NCBI RefSeq assembly: GCF_000699445.3
Contig: NC_067195.1
Span: forward strand, 64,724,591 to 64,788,590
DNA: 64,000 nucleotides
Reading direction: 5' to 3'
Source: Schistosoma haematobium
Lineage: Eukaryota > Platyhelminthes > Trematoda > Strigeidida > Schistosomatidae
This document shows positions 1 to 12,194 of the stretch, one piece after another (the first letter of the stretch is position 1; each line of letters opens with the position of its first letter). Both the position numbers and the translations under genes were made by a program. A model generated the notes under the pieces. That model was given only the letters and a program-made list of their open reading frames with translations. It was not told the DNA's origin and made no database searches.

Positions 1-117
1 CACAAACATAAGAACAAAAGTCAAAACAATGGGAGACACAACCAAAACAAAGAAGTAAACAATGACAAATTTAAGGTCAGTAAGAACCCAGTAACATCGA
101 GGTGCACAGAACAAGCT

Positions 118-260
118 TTGAAACATATATGGAGAAATTCAAACACTTCACTTCTATTTGAAGTTTGTGCTGATGATGTCATTCAGAAGAACGATGAAAG
201 CTCCACGACCAAACCATCCAGCTCAGAGAACAAAACTCCACCAGAAGCAATTGTTGGGGA
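118..260 (+). ncRNA. Retroelement fragment with hammerhead-like core
   Basis: Contains CTGATGA (170-176), a potential helix II (178-184 with 189-195, one A/C mismatch, AGAA loop), GAAA (196-199) and GCTC (200-203). This is the order of a type I hammerhead with minimal helix III. GTTTGTG before the core can pair with CAC and AAAC after it, giving helix I with an internal loop. One extra U sits between A9 and helix II, as in Penelope-type motifs. The same sequence recurs at 1754-1836 (minus) and 1845-1927 (plus), so it is a dispersed repeat. The parent element is inferred, not proved. Confidence 0.55.
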
Positions 261-935
261 CATATTACTATGTAGAACAAAACAGTCTTTCGGCAGATAA
301 AATTATATTCCGTGGAGGTTTTAATTACATTATTTTATCGACTCGTGATTTCACCTATAGAACACCAGTAGAAAAATCAAGATGATACTTCAAAATCTAT
401 ATCGTTTGTCAATCATCGGTAAATTTATTGAAATAACGTTACTGGATTCGATTTCACAGAAAAACAAAATATTAGAGATGTTACAAACCATTGACTTAAG
501 AGTATTATCGTGTTTATCACCCTTCAAGATAACCAACGTTGCGTCTACACACCACCTAAACGTACCCCATTAAATCATCTAGGTAAAGAAACAAAACACT
601 ACTGAAATGGTGATGCACACTCAAGTCTTACTTACTCAGTTTCAGGGGTTTATTATAATTCAGGTATTTGTAGTGAGTACACTGAAATTTAATGCGAAAA
701 TGAATGAAATAAATACAATGTTTAGTACTTTATTGTTTATTAATAGTTTTAAGAACTTCAAAAGAAGTTTCCGAATTCATCACTTTCTTGAACACATTAT
801 CTTATAACGAAATTAATAAAGGAAGAGTTTTTATAAACTAACCGGCGATGCATTTGACAATCTTCGATTTGTCTGTTATTGTTTTATTATTAAAAATGAT
901 GACTAAACGTCAAATGAATTAAAACTGTTTATTGT
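261..935. other. AT-rich stretch without recognised features
   Basis: No coding region, RNA gene or known repeat recognised. Short open frames here have no family resemblance. Confidence 0.5.
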
Positions 936-948
936 AAATAGATTGTAT

Positions 949-1141
949 GACTTACTTACGCCTGTTACACCCAATGGAGCATAGGCCGCCGACCACCATT
1001 CTCCAACCCACTTTGTCCTATGCCGTCCTTTCTACTTCTATCCAATTTTGTTCATTTTTCTCATGTCTGTCTCCATTTCTTGACGTAATGTGTTCTTTGG
1101 TCTTCCTCCTTTCCTTTGGCCTTGAGGATTCCATGTGAGGG
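949..1141 (-). mobile_element. 5'-truncated RTE lineage-1 stub (193 bp)
   Basis: On the minus strand this matches the last ~190 bp of the full-length RTE at 11028-14528 (GGAATCCTCAAGGCC... GGTCGGCGGCCTATGCTC) and ends in a GTAAGTAAG-type tail. It is flanked by a 13-bp perfect repeat, AAATAGATTGTAT, at 936-948 and 1142-1154. That shows a target-primed insertion truncated to its 3' end. The family identity comes from internal comparison within this window. Confidence 0.88.
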
Positions 1142-1154
1142 AAATAGATTGTAT

Positions 1155-1705
1155 AGTTAATTAATTACTTGTCTATGAAGATTTTGTTACAGAATTACAT
1201 ATCTTATACCACAACAGTGTTTAGTTAATATTAAATAAAGTCACTGATTTCTTAAAATCTACAGAATAATGTATTCAGTTTACACAGATGTTCATTATTT
1301 AACAATCACTTTCAAATAAACAAGTAACTCTACCTATTCTCATGATGATAGTTTTAACATCATGAATAAGGATGATAGTTCTTTCTTGTTACAACCTGAC
1401 AGAATTCCACAATACATTTGTGAAAGTTACAAAGAATAAACTACTTATATTTCTTTCATATATCTGAATCCGTTACTTATAATAAATGTCATTAAATGTC
1501 TGTAAATATGGAGGCATATGAAAGTAAACAATCATCTAAATTATATTACGCTAACTATCTGTATGAACCTGGTTACTGTTTTGTAGATCATTCACTTAAT
1601 ATAATATCTCTTACATATTACAAATAGTGCAAATACACTCGCTGAATACTGATTTTATTTACATGACTAAATTGTTTTACTGTGTATTTAATATCCAAAA
1701 TTATT
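1155..1705. other. AT-rich stretch without recognised features
   Basis: No coding potential or repeat recognised. It separates the RTE stub from the palindromic element. Confidence 0.5.
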
Positions 1706-1941
1706 AATAAGGCCTTTCTGAGATGGTGGAGAAGATTTGTATCTCAGGTGGGTGATTTTGAGGGAATTTCGTTCTCTGAGCTGGATAGTTTGGTCGTGGA
1801 GCTTTCATCGTTCTTCTGAACGACATCATCAAACTTCTCCCTAAAGTTTGTGCTGATGATATCGTTGAGAACAACGATCAAAGCTCCACGACCAAACCAT
1901 CTACCTTAGAGAACAAAACTCCATCAAAATAAGGCCTTTCT
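1706..1941. mobile_element. Palindromic element flanked by 14-bp target-site duplication
   Basis: A 208-bp body (1720-1927) lies between two copies of AATAAGGCCTTTCT (1706-1719 and 1928-1941). Its arms, 1754-1836 and 1845-1927, are inverted copies of the hammerhead-bearing repeat seen at 118-260, separated by about 8 bp. The minus-strand arm lacks GTGC of the core, and the plus-strand arm reads CAAA where GAAA is expected, so neither ribozyme core is intact. The long TSD indicates insertion as one unit. Whether this is a DNA foldback element or a twin-primed retrocopy is open. Confidence 0.8.
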
Positions 1942-2860
1942 ATACTTCTTTATTCAAGTGAAATATTATTCACTAATAATAAATTAAATAAATGTTTTTC
2001 ATATGTGAATTATAAAATAGCCGTTAATAATCGTAATCTTTCAAAACAAGTTTAATGATTTATATAACTAAGTCTCTAGATAAGTAGGAAACAAATGATT
2101 ATATCTATTGTTTTATGTTATAGTATTCTTTTTCTTATATCCTACAATTTAGACGTCTTCAATTCAGTTCCACCCAAAAATTCTGTTTAGATACCTCATA
2201 ATTTATTTATAGGATATGGTAAAATATAGAAAGTATCAAAATGAAGACAAAAAAATAATCAATACGAATGTGTAGTATAATATGTAATGGTGTACTACTA
2301 CTACTGTTATTATTCGTAGTAGTATTAGTGTTGGTAATTGTTGTAGGTAATGATGATTATTATGAGATCATATAAATTAAGTCAATTTTTCAAAGTGATA
2401 TGCTACTCTAATATTTTAGTTTTTTTTTATAATAAAGGTGTTTAACTGCTGTTTTAGTGTATACGTTTACTATGTACATATTTCATTAATCATGCAAAGG
2501 AATCCAGAATTAATCGGGTTAATATGGATTAAAATAATTTTGAATGCATTAAATTAGAATACGACGTCAATCTAACTTGTGAAATGATGTGTTGATTAGT
2601 TTATTCAATGAAGCGTATATTGAAATAGTACTAGATTCTGGATAACGTTCATATTATAATTATTTGTTCACACTATAATTAATGTAATTACACTTAAATT
2701 TTATTGGTGATTGTTTTTATAACTTGTAAAATGTCTTTTCTTATTAAACGCCTCAGCTATAATACTGTGCTTGGAATTTAAATATTACAGTGAGTAAATT
2801 AGTAATGAATATAAATATGATATATCAGAGAACAAACGCTAAAATATAGTGCAAAATGTA
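1942..2860. other. AT-rich stretch with a small trinucleotide run
   Basis: No gene recognised. A short TACTAC/TAGTAG-rich patch lies around 2290-2325; otherwise nothing stands out. Confidence 0.5.
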
Positions 2861-3030
2861 TAGTAGCTAGCAGCGGAATCCAGGACGCCTGTTTCGTCCT
2901 ATTTTGGACTCGTCAGCGGGGTGTACCTGCATCTCAGAGTTGATGTTTACTCTGGGACTCGAAATTAATGTTCTCTTCAAACGCCATCGCGTTATCCATT
3001 TAGCTATTGAGTCCCGACAGCCACTTGTTC
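2861..3030 (-). mobile_element. Sm-alpha-like SINE with complete hammerhead core
   Basis: Read on the minus strand, a tRNA-like head comes first, with an A-box-like TAGCTAAATGGATAACGCG and a B-box-like TTTCGAGTCCC. Then come GGTACACCCCG, CTGACGAG (2916-2909), a helix II from TCC/GGA with loop AAAATA, CGAAAC (2896-2891), a minimal helix III and GTC (2886-2884), then CTGGATTCCGCTGCTA. This is the layout of the schistosome Sm-alpha hammerhead (Pol III SINE with a type I ribozyme). All invariant core bases are present. The exact ends of the SINE are approximate. Confidence 0.8.
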
Positions 3031-4048
3031 ATTCATGTATCACTTGTTTAAAAATTCTCTATTTCTAGTTTCTCTTAGAGAAATTGATATAACCATGATA
3101 AGATTCTAAATGGACATTCACTGAACCTTAAAAAACTTAAGGATCAGGTTATCGCAATATGAAAATTTCTATCGATACGAATCTTCAACATATTTTGTGA
3201 CTGAATTCAAAACATAAAACAAAACCCTGTTATTTGTTAAACAATAATTTTCATTTCTAATATGCAATCACTACTGAGATTACGTGTTTATTCACAAAAT
3301 TTGATTAACAGTTTCAGTTTAACTGATAACATAGATTACTATTTCAGAGTAAAAACAAATGTTAAATCTATTTTCAATTAAATCATCAATATTAAGTGGA
3401 TTTTCATGCTTGTTTTTCAATAGTAATCATGAAATATAATGAACATAAAATAGACTAACAGTCTTGAAATACTGAAGTTAAAACTATTATTATTAATCAC
3501 GTTCAATGTTCACTAAATCAAGTTATACCGTTTACTTCATATGTTCATTTTTAACATATGGCCTGAAATAAATATGTATCGACTTAAGTAGTCACAATTT
3601 ATATCAAAACAGTAAATGGAAATTAACAATATAGAAAGAAATAATTGAAATAATAGAAATCATTTTAGTAGAAAAGTAAAGTGAGAGATTATAGTTCAAA
3701 AAAAGCTGAAGTATATATAGTTTACCCTTATAGGCTAGGATAATTTTACATTAGTTTTTAGGAGAACCGAAAAGCACGCAGACTTTCAAGTGACAATGAA
3801 AACAGTACATCTCAATCCCGTTTAGCAGAAGAGCCAGACACTACCTTGCAAGCGGAATTGAGCTGTACAGTTTGGATTGTCAAATGAAAATCTGCATAGT
3901 GTACGGTTCTAAGTTAATTAATTGTAAATTTAGGAATACGAAGTACTGGAATGAACGATAGTTTTCGATAACTTCTTCATCAAGCTTTATAATTAGAAAT
4001 TCAAATTATTATTTATACCAGATGGGTTTTGTGGATATTGTAGTAATT
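3031..4048. other. AT-rich stretch without recognised features
   Basis: No coding region recognised. It sits between two SINE-type repeats. Confidence 0.5.
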
Positions 4049-4163
4049 TCAATGGTTAAGATCATGAGTTAGTTGAAGCTAGACCACCATGGAAAACCTG
4101 GAAGCACTGGACGGCCATTTCGTCCTATTGTGGGACTCCTCAGCAGTGTGCGTCCATAACCCA
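4049..4163 (-). repeat. Left arm of inverted repeat with hammerhead-like core
   Basis: Inverted relative to 4428-4545 at roughly 90% identity over ~115 bp. On the minus strand it reads CTGAGGAG (4143-4136), a TCC..GGA stem, CGAAAT (4122-4117), GGCC and GTC. The core has U where the C after GAAA is usual, so catalytic competence is uncertain. Confidence 0.8.
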
Positions 4164-4545
4164 TCTGATATTAATCAACATGTGCTCACTAGTGACTGGC
4201 TTCACGAGGTATATCCTGGAGTTCTAGTGAGAAGTAGTGACCAGTGGAGTTCAACCTGGTCTGTTGTGAAATAGTAACTCAATGAAGACAATGGTGGATG
4301 TGTCGCTTAATTTCGTGCATTAGTTGAAGTTAGACATTAACACCGTTGGATGCCAGCTCAGCGGTCTAATGGTTAAGTACTCACGCGCGAAACCAGTAGG
4401 TCCTGGGTTAGAATTCCGCAGGGGGCGAGGTCGTGGGTGCGCGCTGCTGAGGAGTCCCACAATGGGACGAAACGGCCATCCAGTGTTTCCAGGTTTTCCA
4501 TGGTTGTCTAGCTTCAACTGACTCATGATCTTAACCATTGATATT
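4164..4545 (+). mobile_element. tRNA-headed SINE with hammerhead core (right arm of inverted repeat)
   Basis: A tRNA-like head at ~4350-4425 has an A-box-like AGCTCAGCGGTCTAATGG and a B-box-like GGGTTAGAATTCC. It is followed by CTGAGGAG (4447-4454), stem TCCC/GGGA, CGAAAC (4468-4473), GGCC and ATC (4478-4480). CUGANGA and GAAA are intact and AUC is an allowed NUH cleavage triplet. The segment at 4165-4330 also occurs, diverged, split across the RTE nest in CLPTM1 intron 6 (20630-20663 and 24965 onward), so it belongs to the repeat unit. Confidence 0.75.
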
Positions 4546-5491
4546 ATTTATACATTGTTTGTCCTAATTGTTCCACATATATAACTTGCCTATATAGGGA
4601 ATTATTACTATTCACCAGTTACTTATCAATTATTCATTCTGAACTGTTGTTGAACCATTAAACTCAAATTGATAACTTTAAATATTATAGAAAAGAAATT
4701 GGTTAAAATGTATTATGACAAAAGATTATGTAATGAAATAGTACAGTGAAATGATTGCCGCTCAATTTATTGTATATTTGTATTCACTAAAATAACAACT
4801 GATGCAGATTTCGTTTCTTTTTTGAGTCTGTTTGACACAAAATACGTATAATTTTCTAAGATGTTCCCATTATTATTCAAGGTAAAAATTAAACATTTAT
4901 TCTGACTATAATTCCAAGGCTTGGCATTTGGATATTCATTATTGGTGCCTCATTTTAGATTGTCGCTTATTCAATGTTTGACAGTAATTTAAGTGGTAGA
5001 TAGGAGTTTATTTCTTTTTTTCACCGAATAATTAATGTCTCATACTGAGTGTCGATTAGAGACAATCATCCAAACAACACAGAATGACTAATAAGGTTCA
5101 TTGAATGACAAAGTATTACATAACATACAGTGTAATCTATTAGAAGTTAGTACATATATATACATATTAATAAGCACTACCATGTACAAAATCCAGATCA
5201 AGAGCATACCTTTAATGAATGACAAAATAAATGATCGATATTATCGTGAAAGAAAAGTGATAGGTTTAATATTTCATCCAAAACAAGTTCCATCAATACT
5301 TAAATTTTATTTCATGTAATTATTTTGCACACGTTATGAGAGAGCTTTACATGACTGCCGACTTTCTTATGTTTTAAATGCAGCTTAGTAAAATATGGTT
5401 TATTTTGAAGGATAAAACTAAAGTCTGTTTGAAATTATACACCTAATCAGTTAACAATTATCTGAAATAATTACATTTAATAAATTACTCT
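4546..5491. other. AT-rich stretch without recognised features
   Basis: Nothing recognisable on either strand. Confidence 0.5.
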
Positions 5492-7694
5492 AAGTTCAGT
5501 TGAAGTCCCTTTTTGGGGCTGTTGCAAGTTTCCATTCCCGGGTAAACCAGAAAATTCGGTTGTAGTTTTGGTTGACGCATATCGCTAAAAAAAACTCTGC
5601 TACATAAAAAGTAACCAGCAAAATCAGTAAGATCAGTCAAACTCTGATCTGGGAGTTAAAAAGTATTCAGATAGAAGAGTTATAACGCTTCATTGGTAAA
5701 ACCCAAGATTCTTCTAAACGCACGAACAAGATGTTCCCACTGAAAACCAGACAATAAATGATATAGGTATATGGAACGTCCAGAAAATGTGGGAAATCAG
5801 AAGTCAACCAAATAGTAACCAAACTGACAAGATACAACCTGACTCTGTTCGAAATAAGTTAAACCCATTGAATAAAATTTGAACAGAAAATTCTAACTTC
5901 AGGAGAGGAGCTCTTACGTTCTGATCATGAAGATAGATATGCCCCCCCACACACAAGAAGGGTTTATGGGAAGGGGAAGTCATACCTTCAGGTTCATAAC
6001 AAAGAAGCACCAAGTATGAGTCATTATAAGAATATATCGACTGGGAAAAAGAACATGAATGATGAGGGGCTAGTAGATTTGTGTACTTTTAACATTATGT
6101 TCTAAAGCGGCAACATTTTCCAACACAAATGCGTACGCAAATCTACTTGTGTTTTTCTGGACCAGACTGATTACGTATACATAACTAGCAATATAAAAGA
6201 CCCACTAGAGACGAAGAAAGGAAGGAGGATCTGATTTCGCCTCACATTAACACCTGGTAGCGGTCAAGTCAAAATTGAAACTAAACAAACCTTATAGGAT
6301 TGGACACACAGCACAACTAAGGCTCATTCTAGTCTCTTTCAAGAGAGTTAAAAGATCACTGAGTTCAAGGTAGCTTTCAGTAAAAAGTTCCAAGTCTTAC
6401 AAGATTTACTGAAAGAAAACCACTAAGGATATCAACTGGAAAGGGATTTGAGAAGCCATAACTTCAACATACCACGAAGTACTAGACCCAGTGAAGCATC
6501 AACATCCAGGTCTCTGTAGAAGACGTGGGCATGATCAAAGAAAGCAAACACAAGAAGATAGGAGTCAACATCAACTGAACAAGAACATGGAAAGTAAATG
6601 GGCAGACTGAATCCGCACAAGAAAACAAGTGAGCAAACAACGCTATTTGAGCCTATAAACGGAAATACTGAGAGAATTTTTCAAATATGGCACAACAAGC
6701 TAAAAGAAGACATATGAAGCTACTACATGATACAACTGAAACGTGCAGGAAAACCGTAGAGATCAGCTGGGAGCAAACAGGTCCAACAAATCTCTCAGGA
6801 CCGAGAGCAGTGGAACAGTTGGATAGAGCTCTTTAAGAACCCATGAATAGACCAACGTCACTGAAGTCATCGCACATCAATGCACTGAACACCGAATTCC
6901 CCAAAGATAACTTACTTATTTAGGCGGATTTATTTCAAATGAGAACAGGCGTCAGACAAGGCTCCCTACTCTCGTCTTTTCTCTTTCCTTTGATAGTTGA
7001 CTGGATTATGAGGACCTCCATATTCTAAATGCAACTGGGTGATTTGGACTTTGCAGATAGCTTAGTCCTTCTATCGCATACACAACAAATTTAGAGGAAA
7101 ACAGCTAATGTAACCTCAACTTCGGCCGCAGTAAGGAGGAAAGTAAGATTCTGAAATACAACACAATGAGTACCAACCAAATCATACATGATGGTGAATC
7201 TCTTCAAAAAGTGAAATTCTTTAGGTAACTGTGTGGCATCTCTGATGAACAAGTAGGATTTGATGTATATGGAAATGGATGAATCAGTAAAGAAAAGACA
7301 ACATACCTACAACTGAAGAATGTCTGGAACTTAGAGAGCTGTCTCTGTAAGATATTCCAGATCCACTGGCCAGCGATCATCAGCAGTAACCTACTTTGAT
7401 AGAGCACAAATCAGGTACCATTTGAGGCGAAAATATGGAAAGATTCTGGAAGTTAATAGGACACACCATACGGAAGCTATCAGAACGCATCATATTGCAA
7501 GTTTTATCTTGGGATGTTCAATACAGTAGGAAATGAAGCAGACCGAAGAATATATCGTGTTAAGAATTGGATGCAGACATCGAAATCATGAACAGAAATC
7601 GTTGACAACTTGAAGGGAGAGCCAGGGACAAAGATGCCTTGAGATTCCTGAAAGGTGCCTTAAACCTCAAGAGAGGCAATAGGCTTAAGTAAGT
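5492..7694 (+). mobile_element. Decayed RTE non-LTR retrotransposon (copy E, lineage 1)
   Basis: Starts AAGTTCAGTTGAAGTCCC and GGGGCTGTTGCAAG, aligning with the 5' end of copy D at 11028, and ends with the lineage tail TTAAGTAAGTAAATAA. The reading frame is shattered by stops and indels. The 3' half still shows the reverse-transcriptase box TGVRQGSLLSS near 6940-6985. The central palm region present in copy D at about 12700-13280 is missing near 6900-6935, which explains the shorter length (2.2 versus ~3.2 kb). Decayed flanking repeats (AATAAATTACTCT/AATAAACACTTTG) may be the old target duplication. Confidence 0.8.
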
Positions 7695-10600
7695 AAATAA
7701 ACACTTTGTATCCTCAGAATTTTATGTTAGACTAAATAATTGAGATACTCTATAAATGCTAACCATGACTTCTGTATGTTTTTTTTAAAAATAGTGATAC
7801 GATCATATTTTATGTCGATTTCTAAATCCATATAATATGAATGGTTTAAAGTAATCAATATTTTACATTTGACACTAATGTCAAACTGTCACGTTTTTTC
7901 ACGCATAGGAAAAATTATTCAGTTAATGTTCTAACTTTCAGTAATATTCAATTGAATAGTGACAAATAAAAGAAATATGTTTTCTATTATGCTAATAATA
8001 AACACATTTGTATTTTAAAAAAGAACTCTCATACATTCACAGAAATCTATTGATTCCTTGTCATGGGCGTTATATTGTGAGATACAAGTGGAAGAGAACA
8101 AGGTGATATTGTTATGTTTTTTTCTGAGACACAACTATTAAGTATGATAATAGAATAATTAATTTATGCTAATACTGATTAGACAACATTAAATTATACG
8201 TGACAATAATTGAAATGATTATAAAGAAAATTTATCACTTAATAAACAAGTTATCTTTATCTTATTCAGGACGACGACAACAACAACGAATAGGAAAACT
8301 TCGATTAATGTCATCATGTAACTTAATTAAATATTTGTAAAGTGTAAATCAATCTTGTTTTTACATATTACCCATAGTTTATTCAACTTCATTTAGTCTT
8401 ATTCAAATCAGTATATGATTACAAGGTAGTTTTCTTTACAACTAGATTTATATGAATGCAAAATACTTTATTTTGCTCGATATTTAGAAAAAAAAAGCCA
8501 TAATCTCCAATTAGAACTTTCATTCAATTTGTGATCATTAAGTCCTGCAAAGATATAAATATACAATTGGATTCAGATCTAAAAACAAGAAGTTAAAAGT
8601 TTCACTATGGATTATCAGATTAGTCGTTGTCAAAAATAATATAAACAAACTAAATACATTAAATGATATGGAACAGGAAATTTTTATCAGCATTGTTGTT
8701 TTGACATTCAAGACAATAACAACAAAATCATATACTTGATCGATCATTAAGTGATTAATGACGATTTATTCGAAAATAGTTGATACATTTAAAAATATAT
8801 TGTCCAAGGGAATAACAAACCTTTTCAACGAAATACTATAACTGGTAAGCGGAAGTTAAATACAAAATCATCCCAGTTCATTAAATTAAAGGATTTCATT
8901 GCCCAAACAAGGGATGAATTCACTGAAGACATGTATGAACACAGAGCGTCCAGAAATCAATTAGTTTCCCATCCGTTATAAAGTACATACATTTAAACCA
9001 CTTATCAGATAGTTAATAACGACATGATCTCGTTCAAAATGCTGATCAGAGTTTATCTAATTGTGTGTAATGTAATCTTTCACTTGAATGAAGTAGGTAT
9101 GATTTCCAGCCTTTATGGATGTAACGCTCAAACTAAGAATGTTCGACACAACAATTCTAGACGTTACAAACAAGCTCAGATCATAATAATGCGACATCAA
9201 GATTATACCGTTTAATGGCCCAAGTAGATCGCATGATTAATTGTTATTAAAATACACATATCGTCAATCGTCGTACATAGTTATCGACAGAATTAAATAA
9301 GTCAAATGTGAGAAAAGATGTTTGAATACGTATACTTTGTACACTCGTGGATTGGAACAGACAATCAGAGAATCGCAGTGAATGAAGCGAAGAAGAGAGA
9401 GCAAAGAGAAACAGAAGGTCGCTCAGTGAAGAAGGCGCGTGAACCAACTCAATTTAATCAATCGTTAATCAATATTTATAGTCACACAAAAATAAGCTAC
9501 AGATATGTGATGAGTGGGATAAGATGTTCACACACATACGCTCATATAAAAGGTCAGGGTTACTAAGTGACTAATTAACACAGTCAAAATGTAGCTTGAG
9601 AAGAATGGATAAATTGACCAGTTCAGATGCTAGAATAATTTATATGACCTGAACGTAGTATCCGAAACTACAATCGCATATAAGAATTCTTCTGAGAGCA
9701 AACTACAGTTTCTTTATTATTGAAGTGTTTTAAGTTAAGTTAGCTGATTTTGAATTCCCAAGAAGGTATGGATTACCTTGGATTTCCACATCGCAATGTG
9801 ATAACGGAAGTTACGGAAGGTAGATTTATTTACTATCGCCGAAAAAACATTAAGTACTTCTTTATATTGAACACTCATTCTGCATAGTTTACTTACGACA
9901 ATTTATTACAATTATAATAGATGAATTTGAAATCGCCTGCTGAACACATTTCATTATCACATTCGACTTGTTCCCGTGCCTTGAAATAATTTTCATCAAT
10001 ATACCAACCAACATTCAAGTTTTAAATCATTTAAAAGTATAATTCCGTCAGTTGGGTTATCCAGCTATATTTATGTATCCACTAAAATGTAATAAATTCA
10101 TTGCATTATAAATAGCCAGATTATTTCTGTTTCTTACTTAAAAGTTGTAGCATCAATTTCCAATTATAATAGCGATACAATTGTTAATAAACAGTTAGCA
10201 AGATGTTTATTAAATTGATAATAGTTAACTATTCATTATCATACTAACGCATATGAGGAAAATTATAATTACCAGGCTCAATCTACAAACATACATCAGT
10301 ACTACTACCTATATGACGAATTGAAATTGATCAACAGATTGAATAATTGACCGAATAAAAATAATCACAAATATTATGACATATCAGATAACAAATATTT
10401 ATTTTTACAAAGAAAAAACAAAACAAAACAGACTGACGGTTGGCTAATATTTTATTTATACTTGTTATTCCTAACAGCTAGCTTATTTTAATCTAGTTTA
10501 CTGTATAAATAAATAAACAAGTAATCATTAAACAATAAACAGAACGAACTTACAAAACAGGACATACAGTGTTGAGAAAATAAAAACTGAACGAAAAGAA

Positions 10601-11016
10601 TATTCAAACATATAAGAAGGAATAAGATCCATGTGAACAAGAAAGCATGGGAATGTATATATATAGTCAGTTAATTTATCAAAATCAAAGCACAAGTTAA
10701 ACGACCAAATTAAATGTTAAGACTAGTTATGAAAAATGAAAATAATTCAAATTGCGGTATTTTTCCTACTTCAGTAAATAGAATGAAATTGCTGATATTA
10801 AATATTTTTTTTTAGATTTTGAGTTAAAATGCATCAAAATACTTGAAAATATATGATTTAAACTACTTGAGAATATCAAATCAGATTGTCATGATAAGTG
10901 TGAAATTCTAGTAGAAAATACTGGGTTAAATCACTTCGCTGAGTAAGAAAACAGCCTAAATTTCAATTTCGCAAAAGAAATTGGTGAATTATGTAGTCAA
11001 TGATTTAGTTCTACAT
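7695..11016. other. 3.3-kb AT-rich intergenic stretch
   Basis: No coding region or repeat recognised. The open frame around 9318-9566 has no family resemblance. Confidence 0.5.
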
Positions 11017-11210
11017 AGTAGGTGGATAAGTTCGCCTGGAGCCCCTCTGGGGCTACTGCCAGTTTCAAGCCCAGATAAAGGAGGAGGGTTGGGCATGAGA
11101 TTAGTGACCCCATCTTGTAGAAAACTCGTTAAAAATCGCTAACCAGAAAGAATAATTCAAAATATTTAAACTCTACCCTGAGAGTCAGAAGGTCTTCATT
11201 TAGAAACGTT

Positions 11211-12083
11211 ATGACGTCTCATGGTCAGAGCCGAGTTCCTTCGGAAGTCATGAGGCTGATACCCCTTCTGACAACCAGAGCAACCATTAATTTAGGTACA
11301 TTGAACGCTCGTACAATGTGGAAGACCGAGAGGGTCTTCCAAATTGCTGCAGAAATGAAGAGGTACAACCAGGAGGTGCTTGGGATCAGTGAAACACATT
11401 GGATGCAGGTTGAACAACAACGACTAGCTTCAGAAAACCTTCTGTTACACTCCGGCCAAGAAGAAGAAAATACCCCCCACACACAAGGAGTTGCATTGAT
11501 GCTGTCCAAACGAGCACAAAACGCACTTATAGGATGGGAATCTCAAGGACCAAGGATCATCAAAGCCTCCTTCAAAACAAAGAAGGAAGGCATTTCAATG
11601 AACATCATCCAATGCTATGCGCCTACCAACGACTACAATGAAGACGCTAAAGATCAATTGTACGATAAGCTGCAGTCAATCGTCGAGAAGTGCTCAACAA
11701 AGGACCTGACTATTCTGATGGGAGATTTCAATGACAAGGTTGGAACGGACAGCACTGGATATGAAGACATCATGGGACGACACGGACTGGGAGAAAGAAA
11801 CGAAAACGGTGAGAGATTTGCAAATCTATGTGCCTTCAATAAACTGGTCATAGGCGGCACCATATTCCCACATAAACACATACACAAAACCACATGGACT
11901 TCACCGGATCACACCACGCAAAACCAAATCGACCATATTTGCATCAACAAAACGTTCAGGAGGACGATGGAGGACCTGCGAACCAAGAGAGGAGCTGATA
12001 TAGCATCAGATCATCACTTGCTGGTCGCCAAGATGAAATTGAAACTCAAGAAGCACTGGACAACGGGGCGGACAATATCATAA
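11211..12083 (+). pseudogene. RTE endonuclease domain (copy D)
   Basis: An open stretch of 290 codons with APE-like endonuclease motifs: LGTLNARTM, GISETHW, QCYAPTND, MGDFNDKVG, and the C-terminal QIDHICI and SDHHLLV. These correspond to the Mg2+- and DNA-binding blocks of non-LTR endonucleases that nick the target. A single TAA (12081-12083) ends it, and the same frame reopens directly into the reverse-transcriptase half, so one polyprotein has been broken by a nonsense change. Confidence 0.88.
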
Positions 12084-12194
12084 AAGTTCAATACGGCCTT
12101 TCTTCAGGATACTAACAAACTCAACAAATTCAAGATAGTCCTCAGCAACAAGTTCCAGGCCTTTCATGATCTACACAATGGAGAAGAAACTACT

